Assembly (NCBI RefSeq): GCF_020740795.1
Contig: NC_067305.1
Span: 1,488,001 to 1,552,000 of the forward strand
Length of the DNA stretch: 64,000 nucleotides
Origin: Apus apus
Lineage: Eukaryota; Chordata; Aves; Apodiformes; Apodidae
Direction: 5' to 3'
Shown here: piece by piece, positions 1-10,039 of the stretch
How positions within the stretch are numbered: the stretch's first letter is position 1
Layout of the letters: every line of letters starts with the position of its first letter
Notes under the pieces: generated by a model
Seen by the model: only the letters and a program-made list of their open reading frames with translations
Database searches by the model: none
What the model was told of the DNA's origin: nothing
Translations under genes and position numbers: made by a program

Positions 1-5
1 CCCAC

Positions 6-3000
6 CTTGCACTCCTCATTCAGCAGGTCCAGGATGCCAAGCCGACCCTCGATGAGCTCAATGCATGGCTGGTTGTCACAGTAGTCAATGAAGACCCAAG
101 GGATCTCCTCCATCACATACTCCTCCTGCTCCAGCTTGAAGACATGCTGAAGGGCAGGGAGAGCAGAGCAGGACTGAGGCAGGAGGGGACAAAGGTGGCC
201 AGCCACCAGGCAGGGGCTTACTCTACAGAAAACACCTGAGCAGCCCTTCTCCTGGACCACAACCACTCGGGGAGAAAGGAAAGGACCATGTCCAGCTCCA
301 GCAGCCTCCCAGAGCCCATGTGTGTAGCCCCAGCCCCATTCAAGGCAGAGAGCACCAAAAGCACCAGCACAGCAGGGATGTGCAGGGCTCACCCTCACAC
401 TTCTGGGTGACACTCACCAGGTTGAAGAGCTGCTGCAGCTTCTCGTTGGCATAGTTGATGCAGAACTGCTCAAAGCTGTTGAGCTCAAACATCTCAAAAC
501 TGCAGGAAGCAGAGACCTGCCTGAAGCAGCTGCTGGCCAGAGCCAGCCCAGCCAGCCACGAGCTCCAGGCACAGGCACCCAGCTGGTCCCATGTCCCAGC
601 TGGAGCAGCTGGTGGCTGCAGACCCACAGCTGACCATGCCCTTCAGGCAGCCCAGGAGAGGGGAGCAGCTCTTACCCGTAGATGTCCAGGATGCCAATGG
701 AAGTAGAGTGGCCCTCCAGGGACCGCAGGGCACAGTTCACCCTGCTCACCATCCACCTGAAGACCTGTCCATACATATGCTTGGCCAGTGCATCCCGGGC
801 TTGGAGTGCCTGCTGCCTGGAGAGGGGCTTCAGGTAGGTCTCGCCAGCAGTGACCAGCTTGCTGTGGCAGAGCCAGTGGATCACCTGGGAGGCCTCAACC
901 CCCAGCAACGTGCAGAACTGTCCTAGGGCCTCATCAGCAGCCTGCAGAGAGACAGACCTGTCACTGGGGTGGTGGTGAGATGTGGCTCCTGCTGCCAGCA
1001 CAGCTCAAGGGCCAGTTTGGGAGGTGCAGGCAGCAAGTTCTCTCCCACCTCCACAAAGCAGCTGTCCCCACGACGCTCCCTCACTCTGACCACAACGTTG
1101 CCCAGGTGCAGGATGGCAGCCAGGACACTGAATAGCTCCAGCTGGTCAGCCTCAGGGACACCTGGGACACAGCACAGGCATGAGGGACTCCTCAGGCTTC
1201 CCCCACCCCTTGTGGGTCTGACCCCCTGAATCACACAAGCCAGAGGGATGGGAATGGCCCTGGGACACCTGGGACACCCAGCCCTGGGGCAGCTGGCACC
1301 AGCAGCTCAGTGAGGCCTGGATCGATGGGTTGAGGCTCTGCAGAGGGACCTGGACAGGCTGAATTGATGGGTTAAGGGCAACTGAATGAGGTTCAACAAG
1401 GCCAAGTTCCAGGTCCTGCTCCTGGGTCACACCAACCCCAGGAACCACTCCAGGCTTGGGGAACATGGGTTGGAAAATGCCCGTGGAAAAGGACCTGGGA
1501 GTGTTGGTCACAACAGCTGAATATGAACCAGAGAGTGCCCAGGTGGCCAAGGAGGCCACCAGCAGCCTGGCTTGTACCAGCACTGGTGTGGCCAGCAGGA
1601 GTAGGGCAGGGATTGTCCCCCTGTGCTGGCACTGGTGGGGCCAGACCTGGAATCCTGGGGTCAGTTCTGGGCTCCTCAGCACAGGAAGGACACGGAGGGG
1701 CTGGAGCATGTCCAGGGAAGGGCAGTGGAGCTGGGGAAGGGGCTGGAGCACAAGTGTGAGCAGGAGCAGCTGAGGGAGCTGGGGGTTCAGCCTGGAGACA
1801 AGGAGGTGAGGGGAGACCTGCTGGCTCTGCAGCTGCCTGAGAGGAGGTTGGAGCCAGGGGGGTCGGGCTCTGCTCCCCAGGAACAAGTGATGGGACAAGA
1901 GGAAATAGCCTCAGGTTGTGCCAGGGGAGGCTGAGATTGGATCTTGGGAACAGTTTCTTCCCCAAAGAGTTGTCAGGCCCTGGCCCAGGCTGCCCAGGGC
2001 AGGGGGGGAGTCCCCATCCCTGGAGGGGTTTCAAAGCCCTGTAGATGTGGTGCTGGGGGACATGGGGCAGTGGTGGCCTTGGCAGGGCTGGGTTAGTGGT
2101 TGGACCTCCCAGAATAATTTAATGGTTTGGGTTGGAAGGGACCTTCAAGATCATCAGGTTCCAACCCCCTGCATGGGCAGGGACACCTCCCACCAGCCCA
2201 GGCTGCTCCAAGCCCCATCCAAGCTGCCCTTCAACACTGCCAGGGATGGGGCAGCCACAGCTTCCCTGGGCAACCTGGGCCAGGCTCTCACCACCTTCAC
2301 ACAAGAATTTCCTCCTCATGTCTCACCTCAATCTCCCTCTTCCAGTTTTAATCCCTCCCCCCTTGTCCTCTCACTCCCTGCCCTTGTCCCAAGTCCCTCC
2401 CCAGCTTTCCTGTAGGTCCCAGGATGAATTTAAAGATGATCTTAAGACTTGATGACCTGAAGTCTTTTCCAACCAAACCAATTGGATTATATGACAGCCC
2501 TGGGGCCCAGCCCTGCCCACCCCACCGAGCCTGGCCAGGCCCTACCCAGCAGTGTCAGGGCATGGCGGGTTCCCTCCAGCTCAGCCACATCCTCGGTGCT
2601 CTGGGCTGCTCTGCCCTGGCAGGTGTAGTGGAAGGACTCTGCCCCACCTGTGAGACGTGTCAGGTTGTCAACCAGTGTCACCCAGCCCCCAGGGCTCCCA
2701 CCCACCCTTATCCCACCCTCAGGAGCCTGGGGAGGCCAGGAGGACCTGGCACTGCCCAGCATGGGATGCACCAGCAGCAAACTGGGACATGGGAGGGACA
2801 TGGGTGCACTCACGGAGACCCAGGCCCTGGAGCTCAGGCAGGGTGGCAGAGGCACAGAGCTGGTAGAAGATGTGGTAGTTCCTCTCTGCTTTTGCCTGCA
2901 GATGAGCAAGAAAATCCCCATGAAGCCTGGTCACCTCGGGTCACCCTGCTCCCCTGCAGCAGGGCTGCAGGTCTGGGGGCAACAGACCCCTTCCTCTCTC

Positions 3001-6000
3001 CCAGCTTGACTCAGCAGGGCTGGAGTTGCTTCCCCAGGGGAGAACTGGGGCTCCCACTTAGCCCTGTCCCCATGCTACCCTGCAGACTCACCTGGAAGGT
3101 GACACGAGACTTCTCCAGTAGGTAGGTTCTGATGGTGGCCCCTGTGACCTGCGCTTGGCTGAAGCCGATCTCGATGTACTTCCCAAAGCGGCTGCTGTTG
3201 TCATTCCTGGTGGTCTTTGCATTCCCAAAGGCCTGGTGGAGAAGGAGGGCAGCAGGTCTGAGCTGGCCCCAGATCTCCAGGTGCTCTGGAGCTCAGTCCC
3301 TGCCACCCACTGCACAGAGGGGGACAGACACAGCATCACATCAGGGATACAGGCCATGGGGAGAGCCTGCAGGGACACCCCATGGGACCTTGGGGACCCA
3401 CCTCCATGACAGGGCTGGAGGCCAGCACCTTCTCCTCCATGCTGGAGTTGCCCAAGCAGCCCCCAACAGTGGTGAAGTATCTCATGGCATACTTGGCTGA
3501 CGCCGTCTTCCCCGCGCCCGACTCACCACTGATGATGAGGGACTGGTTCCTCCCAAACCTACCGGAGAGGGACGTGAGCTGGGGACACCCTGCGACCCAG
3601 CAGGACCAGACACATCACAGCCCAGGGGGGGGCTTCGACCCTTCCCCACTGCAACCTTGCCATGCTCTCACCTCCCCATCTGCTTGTAGGCCTCCTCTGC
3701 CAAAGCAAAGATGTGGGGATCCATGTCCCCCATCTCACGGCCACTGTAGGCGTAGATCACCTCCTCCTCGTAGATGGGCAGCGGCTCGTAGGGGTTGATG
3801 GCAACGAGGACGATACCTGGAAGAAGAGGGCTGAGCCAAGGGCAGGGGGGCACCTGGGCCATGGGGAGGGGGTGCACGGGGCTCACCACAGTAGGTGTAG
3901 ATGGTCTTGGCCTCCAGGAAGCGCCGGCGGAGCGAGTGCAGCACGGCCGGCTCGTGCAGGTGGCTCAGGGCCACCAGGTCATCGGCGCCAGAAAGGCAGT
4001 CAGGGTTGCAGAGAGGTGGCAGCTGGGACCCCACGGGGTAGGGCAGAGCCTGCAGGGGGGGAGGTGGAGCAGGAGCAGGGGACAAGTGCTGAGCAGGGTC
4101 AGGCAGGACAGGTCCGGGGGGAGGAACGGTGTCTGCAGGTCACACCTGGGCTGCTGGTCACCAGGAATCACAGCCCAGCCAGCACAGTGAGCTGAGCTGG
4201 AGGCCTTTTGGGAAGTCAGGGAGCATGAGCTGACCAGGCAGTCAGGGGACATGGCACCATGAGCCAGACACAGCCACAGCTGCTGGGCTCCTCCTCAGGC
4301 ACCAGAGGGGACACATCCAGGCAATGCTCTGCACCCTGCTCAGCCTGGTTTGGGAACGCAGAAGTGAACTCTCTCCCACCTGGGATGACCAACCACAGGG
4401 CAAGCACAGGAGGGACCTGCTGGCCTGCACATCTCCAGCCTTACCGAGCCATCCTCCAGGCGCAGGTGGAGGACGGTGTCTCCTTCCTTGTAACCTCTGG
4501 TTATTTCTGCCACCTTCCAGACTTCAACACAGTCAGGGATCCACACCCGGGCACCCTGCAGGGACAAGAGAGGAAAAGGACCCCTGCAGAGAGAGACACA
4601 GCCCAGAGCCACAGCAAGCATCTGGCCACCAGCCTCCAAGCCAAGCATTGCAGCCCTCTCCACAGTTCCCACTCAGGAGAGTCAGTCCTGGTGCTCAGCA
4701 GGGTGAACCATGAGACCCAGAACCCTGTAGGTGTCCCACAGCCCCTTGGCTCCTGCAGGCAGATCAGCACCTCCGCAGGGAGTTCAGCACCTCTCCTGCC
4801 CTCAGCATGGGGACCTGTCTCTGCCCCACCCTGAGGACACAATCACACCTGCTGAAGAAGTCATGCCTGCCATCATGGAGGAGGGACCTCCTGCACCCCC
4901 ATGGGGACAGCTGGGGTGTCCCTGCAGGCTCTCCCCATGGCCTGTATCCCTGATGTGATGCTGTGTCTGTCCCCCTCTGTGCAGTGGGTGGCAGGGACTG
5001 AGCTCCAGAGCACCTGGAGATCTGGGGCCAGCTCAAACCTGCTGCCCTCCTTCTGCACCAGGCCTTTGGGAATGCAAAGACCACCAGGAATGACAACAGG
5101 AGCCGCTTTGGGAAGTACACAGAGATCATCTTCAGCCAAGGAAGGTTTCTGAAAGCACAGAAGATGCCAAGCATCTTCCCAACAGATGTTCCCAAACCCC
5201 TGGAGCACTGGAGACCCAGCCATGTGGTTCAGCTGGGCAGAGGAACCAGGCTGAGGGCAGGGACATGCAGCACAAATCCCCTGTAGCTCCTGAGAGGATT
5301 CAGGCCCTGCCACCAGCTCTGCAGGCCCAGCCACAGGCACAGCAATAAGAAAAACCCACCCCCTGCCTTTTTTGCCCCACCACCCCCCTCCACATCTGCA
5401 GCTCCCTGGGGTCAGCCACAGTGGGCAGCTTTTGCCAAGGATCAACTGGCACCCATGGGACTCCTGCTCCCTGCCTCAGCTTCCCCTCTGCAGACAGTGG
5501 GTGCTGATGAAGCAGGAGCTCCCCAGAGTGGTGAGCCCTGACTCCCTCTGCACCCAGAGCTCAGCCTCAACACCTCCCTCACACCTGGAAAAAGCCTCTT
5601 TGGAGCCACAGCACAGGGAGCTGGATCCCACACGCAGCACGAGCAGAGCAGCACAACGTGGGGACAGGGGTAAAAACTGGGCCAAAAACCCCTCAGACCC
5701 TGTCAACTGGCACAGGGTGCCCTGGGCTGGGGAAAGGCAGCTCCTGCTGCCCCTGGCACAGCACCCACAGCCTCTGCCAGGCACCACCTCAGCAGCTTCT
5801 GCCAGACTCTGGAGACCAAGTGCTGCTTCCAGTACCTCCCCCTGCTCCCAGCAGGCAGAGATGAGGCCACACTGGAAGTTTAAAACAAGGAAGGAAGAGG
5901 GAAAAATCCAACAGTTGCAGCTTTGCACTCGGGCTGAGGTGGGAGCCTGTCTCTGTTCCCACAACTCTGGGAGCTCCAGGGCTCAAACACATCAAGCTCT

Positions 6001-7114
6001 CACCCCAGGGGGCTGAGGCCAGACTCCTGCTAGAAACCGGGGCCTGAAAAACCATCCTGGTTCTGCTGAGTTTGCAAGTCCAGGGAACTTGGCTCACAGC
6101 AAAGCTTTCCAGGTCTGCAGCGTGTGGAGCTCGTGTTGATGCCTCATTAAAGTTGCTCACAGAAGCCCTGAGGAGGCTGGGGAAGGGGAAGGAAGGGGCT
6201 GAACTTTGGGTTCACATCCAAGGAACCCTCAGATGACCAAAGGGCCGGATTTGCAGCTGGAATGAGAAGGCAGGAGGAAGGAGAGCGGGCTGCAGGGGCA
6301 GCGCGGGGCAGCAGGACCCAGGAGCCGTCGTCTCGTACGAGCAGCAGCCGCTGGGGGGAGCGAAAATTGCACGAGCGGCAACTTCCCGGCAAGGCACGAA
6401 GGGATTTTAGGCTGAAATCCCAGCTGGACAAAAAAGCCTCCCCGCTGGCATCCCCTGCCGCTCCCCAGCCCCCCCAGGGACCCCCGGGCTGGAAGGTCAC
6501 CTCGGGGCTCCCGGGGTGGCCCTCGGCTGCCAGCCCGGCCAGTGGCGGGGACAAGGGCACCCCCGGAGCCCCCCTGTGCTCTGCCCGGGGTCACACCTCG
6601 GTCCCCTGCGGGGACAGCGACAGCTCCGGCCCCCAGGAGTCATGCTGGGGTCCCCAGGGCTGGCCCACCCCCCGGGCTGCAGCCGCCGCGTGTGTCGCTG
6701 GGCGGAGGAGCCGCGGGCAGCGGCCGCCTCGGGGGGCAGGGCTGGAGGAGGGGGCAGCACCTTTGGGTGCCCGGGCAGCACCAACACCCTCCTCCCCCCT
6801 GCCAGGTGCTGCCGGGCCTCAGGTCCCCCCGGTGCCAGGGAGCCCCTGCAAGCCGGAGCGCCCCACGGCAGCAGCGCCCCGGGACGCGCTGCACCCCACG
6901 ACGTGTCACCAAGGCGGGCACCCGTGGGGCGGTGACACGGGGGGACACCCAGGCCACGGCGCCTGCAGCCACCCGAGGTGCTGAGCCCCCGCGGGAGGGA
7001 CAAGACACCCCCCTCAAGGCCTGTAACAAGCCCCCCCAGGACCAGCCCCTCCGCAGCCCCTCGGGGTGGGACCCCCGAGCCCCTCACCTGCACGTAGGGG
7101 CCCCCCGCGGCCAT
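6..7114 (-). CDS. Class V unconventional myosin (MYO5B-like), motor domain, 5' part
   Basis: Actin-based, ATP-driven cargo motor; only the N-terminal 510 residues are in the window. I assembled twelve exons with GT-AG borders and compatible phases: 7088-7114, 4445-4555, 3887-4049, 3672-3816, 3402-3558, 3092-3232, 2814-2895, 2546-2647, 1049-1161, 676-941, 418-499 and 6-146. Landmarks are RVWIPD (residues 12-17), the P-loop GESGAGKT (160-167), switch [10 protein letters not shown] (211-219), [14 protein letters not shown] (252-265) and switch II DIYGFE (433-438). The start fits: nine residues before the first intron, as in MYO5A (MAASELYTK). YKEGD and LRLED in exon 2 resemble MYO5B more than MYO5A or MYO5C. 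Several conserved positions have drifted: canonical RNPDILVGENDL reads [12 protein letters not shown]. No stop or frameshift was seen, so it appears functional. It may be a fourth MYO5 paralog. The neck, coiled coil and globular tail lie beyond position 1. The paralog assignment is inference; the family call is firm. Confidence 0.93.
1310..2108 (+). repeat. CR1 LINE fragment, sense, myosin intron 8
   Basis: CR1 3' region in plus orientation, recognisable by TGAGGTTCAACAAGGCCAAG near 1387 and by the long 3' section shared with copies at 36.66-37.14 and 59.05-59.46 kb. It is interrupted after 2108 by an oppositely oriented CR1, and its terminal part resumes near 2425. The 5' boundary is approximate. 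Confidence 0.85.
2109..2420 (-). repeat. CR1 LINE fragment, antisense, nested in another CR1
   Basis: It starts with the reverse complement of a CR1 3' terminus (TGGTTTGGGTTGGAAGGGAC) and runs through the standard antisense section to about 2420. It splits the sense CR1 of 1310-2500, so it is the younger insertion. I could not define a target-site duplication. Confidence 0.82.
2425..2500 (+). repeat. Displaced 3' end of the split sense CR1
   Basis: The segment GACTTGATGACCTGAAGTC followed by TTTTCCAACCAAACCAATT matches the terminal 60-70 bp of a sense CR1. It is what the copy ending at 2108 lacks. It ends about 45 bp short of myosin exon 8. Confidence 0.7.
3092..3232 (-). CDS. Myosin V exon 6 with switch I
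   Basis: A phase-0 exon of 47 codons. It holds [20 protein letters not shown] and ends in [12 protein letters not shown], both hallmarks of the myosin V nucleotide pocket. This exon and the intron to its right have an inverted partial copy on the plus strand at about 4885-5140. Confidence 0.93.
3402..3558 (-). CDS. Myosin V exon 5 with the ATP-binding P-loop
   Basis: The exon encodes residues 150-201 and begins by completing an arginine codon split by the intron. It contains the Walker A loop GESGAGKT followed by the family-typical AKYAMRYF. The acceptor is AG at 3559-3560 and the donor GTGGGT follows 3402. All P-loop residues are intact, which argues against a pseudogene. Confidence 0.93.
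4556..7087 (-). other. Myosin intron 1, GC-rich near the promoter
   Basis: A 2.5-kb intron between coding exons 1 and 2. Its left part holds the inverted copy of exon 6 (4885-5140). From about 6270 rightwards it becomes very GC- and CpG-rich, consistent with a promoter CpG island extending into the intron. Long open frames on both strands here reflect base composition; none resembles a known protein. Confidence 0.7.
4885..5140 (+). pseudogene. Inverted partial copy of myosin exon 6 and flanking intron
   Basis: Read on the plus strand, 5062-5140 encodes [18 protein letters not shown] followed by YTEIIFSQ. This is the start of myosin exon 6 (real exon on the minus strand at 3092-3232), preceded by the same CAG acceptor. 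About 170 bp of the adjacent intron is also copied nearly unchanged, including the tract around CATCACATCAGGGATACAGG. The copy stops mid-exon with no donor. Switch I carries S-to-R (NDNRS for NDNSS). It lies in intron 1 in opposite orientation to its host, so it cannot be spliced into the host mRNA. Confidence 0.85.
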
Positions 7115-7200
7115 GGTGCCACCCCCGCTGCTGCGGGCACTGCCCCTCCCGCTGCCCGCAGCCCCTTTATGGCCGCTAATTGCCGCTAATTGGGGACAGG
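7115..7200 (-). promoter_or_regulatory. Probable myosin V core promoter
   Basis: Upstream of the ATG at 7114, read on the minus strand, are a TATA-like CATAAA at about 7165-7171 and two CAATTA cores (7178-7183 and 7188-7193) in a 10-bp tandem repeat, then a GC-box-like GGGCGG on the plus strand near 7200. This suggests a start site around 7130-7140. The transcript start is inferred, not seen. Confidence 0.4.
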
Positions 7201-7615
7201 GCGGGTCATGGGTCCCCGCCCCCTCCCGCTCTGCCCCACAGCGGAGCTCCTGGAGGTGCTGGGAAGGGTCCCACCCGCTCCCGCTGCAGCACCCCAAGGT
7301 CCACCCCAGCTCAGACACCCCAAGGACCCCGATGCAGGGCACCTCGAGACACCCCCCACTCCCCGTTCGGGACACCCTGAGAATCCCCATAGGGGACACC
7401 CAAAGACTCCACTTGGAGCATCCTGAGAAGCTTTACCTGGTACCCCCGGCTCCCCAGGGGGTCAAGGGCATCTTCTGGCAGGTGCCCCAGGGCCTCGGCA
7501 CAGCGGGATGTGCCACAACCAGCACCACGAGACTGGTGGCAAAAAGCACCACAGCTGAGGGTGCAAGGGGTGGCACCCAGGGACACCAGGAGGGCCTGGC
7601 ACTTGGGGTGTGTTT
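7201..7615. other. Intergenic spacer between myosin 5' end and MEX3D 3' flank
   Basis: GC-rich, with a loose irregular repetition of ACACCCC/GACACCC every 20-30 bp between about 7280 and 7420. No gene or RNA was recognised. Confidence 0.5.
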
Positions 7616-8690
7616 GCATGGAATCACCAGCTGGTTTCGGTTGGAAGGGACCTTAAAGAGCATCTAGATCCAAACCCCCTGCATGGGCAGGGACACCTCC
7701 CACCAGCCCAGGCTGCTCCAAGCCCCATCCAACCTGCCCTTCAACACTGCCAGGGATGGGGCAGCCACAGCTTCCCTGGGCAGCCTGGGCCAGGCTCTCA
7801 CCACCCTAGCAGTGAAGAATTTCCTCCTCATGTCTCACCTCCATCTCCCTCTCCCAGTTTTCATCCATCCCCCTCATCCCATCCCTCCCTGCCCTTGTCC
7901 CAAGCCCCTCCCCAGCTTTCCTGGAGCCCCTTCAGGCCCTGGAAGGTGCTCTCAGGTCTCCCTGGAGCCTTCTCTTCTCCAGGCTGAACACCCCAACTCT
8001 CCCAGCCTGTCTCCAGAGCAGAGCTGCTCCAGCCCTCCCATCATCTCCGTGGCCTCCTCTGGACTCTCTCCAACATCTCCATGTCCTTCCTGTGTTGGGG
8101 ACCCCAGAACTAGCCCCAGCCCTGCAGGGGGGTCTCACCAGAGCAAAGGGGAGATCACCTCCCTGGACCTACTGGTCCCACTGCTTTTGGTGCAGCCCAG
8201 GACATGGTTGGTTTCCGGGCTCCCGTGCACGGTGCCAGCTCGTTGAGCTTCTCATCACTCAGCACTCCCAAGTCCTCCTCACGGCTGTTCTCAGTCCATT
8301 CTCCACCCAGCCTGTGTTTGTGCTTGGGATTGCCCTGAACCATCTGCAGGACTTCCCATTTGGCCTTGCTGAACTGAGTGCAGTCTGCACAGCCCACATC
8401 TCCAGCCTGTCCAGGTCCCTCTGGATGGCCTCCCTTCCCTCCAGTGTCACCAGGCCACACTACCTGGTGTCATCAGCAAACTTGCTGAGGGTCCTTCAAT
8501 CCCACCATCCATGTCACCATCGAAGATGTCAAACAGCACCGGTTCCAACCCAACCGGTGAGGAACACCACTTGCCACTGGTCTCCACTGGGACCACAAGC
8601 CATTGACCCCAAGTCTTTGAGTGTGACCATCCAGCCAGTTCCTCACCCACCGAGTGGTCCATCCACCAAGTCCACATCTCTCTAACTTGG
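7616..8690 (-). repeat. CR1 LINE fragment, antisense, about 1.08 kb
   Basis: It begins with the inverted CR1 3' end (GGTTGGAAGGGACCTTAAAG) and extends past the usual 3' section into reverse-transcriptase-coding sequence, one of the longest copies here. It ends about 200 bp before the MEX3D polyadenylation region. Confidence 0.88.
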
Positions 8691-8904
8691 AGACATCTCA
8701 CCCCCCATCACCCCATCCAACCTTGCACCCTGTGGGGTTTGCAGTATGGTCCATGCCCTGGCACACGGGAAGCAAGAGGAGCAAACACTGGGAGAAGCCA
8801 ACCACGGGCAGACGAAGGGACAGATGGACACAGCCCAAAGGCAGAGCAGGGTGGCCAGGCCTGAGGACACCGAGCGGCAGTGAGACACCGTAGGTAGCAG
8901 ATGA

Positions 8905-10039
8905 GTTCATATATAGTAAAAAGTCTTTATTAAGAAGGCTTTGAAGTCAAAAAATAAAACTCTTGATACAATTTTCATAACCGTCAAGTCAGCTCAGCAA
9001 ATATATAATCAGTACTTTAGCCATGTAAGGTTAAAGGTCCGTTATTTTCTTTTTTAAAATAAAATATATTTTAGTTTTTAAAATTTATTCAATAAAGTAC
9101 ATATTTTCCTATAAATTCCCTACATATACATAAAGAGGTAAAAAATGAAACCGAAAAAAAAAAACAACCCACCAAAAAAAAAACCAACGACAACCAAAAC
9201 GAACCAAAAAAACAACCATAAAATAAAAAAAAGGAGATAGAAAATATGTCTGGTTTTTGCAACATGGGTGTGTGAACCGTGTCCCCCTCTGTCCCCACCC
9301 CCCCCCCGGCCAGGCCCCTCCAGCCACAACCCCCAACCTTGTCACACTTTTGTGGGGGGCAGTTTTCACATTGGCAAAAGAGAATGTGTTACAAAACAAA
9401 ACAATAAAAATAATATATATATTTATAGAATTGTCAAGAATCATCCTGGGAAAAAAGCTACATACAAAAAAGACCGACGACGACAAAAAAATTATAATAA
9501 TTATAATAATAATAATAATAATAGAATGATTTTAAAAAAATAAAAAGACAACCCTTGCGTGTCCAAAAAATTAGAAAAAAAAAAAAAAAGTGCAACCGGA
9601 CCTTTTCTTTCTGGTTTATTTCCATTTTGCAAACTGAATACTGGTATTTGGGAAGGACTGTAGGAGAACAGCTGGGCCGCTTCCTCCCAGCGCCGCAGCC
9701 GGGGGAAGAGTTAAAGCTATTCTGTAAACATCGGAGTTTCCTCCTCTCTGCAGTTTCACACCCCTCTTCCTCCTCCTCCTCCTCCTCGTTGGCCCCTTCT
9801 TGCCCACCCCTCCCAACCCCTGTGGTTTGGCCACCTCTCGCCCCGCCGGCCTTGCCCTCCTTCCTCCTCTCCGGCCAGCGAGCAGCAGCCTCTCCTCCCA
9901 CCCCACCCCCGTGCACCCATTGGATCTGTTATTAAATAAAAATGTTGATTTGAACAGTTTTAAAATCCTTAAAACTCTGTGTGTGTGTGTGTTGGGGTGG
10001 AGGAGGGAAGGAGCGGCCGCCCCGGCGAGCTGCGCCGGG
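8905..10039 (-). other. MEX3D: MEX3D 3' untranslated region
   Basis: Follows the MEX3D stop codon. The canonical AATAAA of the minus strand lies at 8926-8931, predicting cleavage near 8905. The UTR is strongly U-rich in the transcript, with several AUUUA pentamers (for example near 9110 and 9936), an AUU-type repeat (9489-9525), a U-rich run near 9575 and a short CA/GT repeat at 9977-9990. Such AU-rich content suggests control of mRNA stability. Confidence 0.8.
8926..8931 (-). terminator. MEX3D: MEX3D polyadenylation signal AATAAA
   Basis: TTTATT on the plus strand reads AATAAA in the transcript. It is the most distal such hexamer in the AT-rich UTR, immediately before the sequence becomes GC-rich. 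Confidence 0.6.

Noticed and set aside
7683-8246. Recurrent peptides such as [20 protein letters not shown] in many places
   Set aside because: These are translations of the antisense strand or wrong frame of the CR1 3' section, not a gene family.
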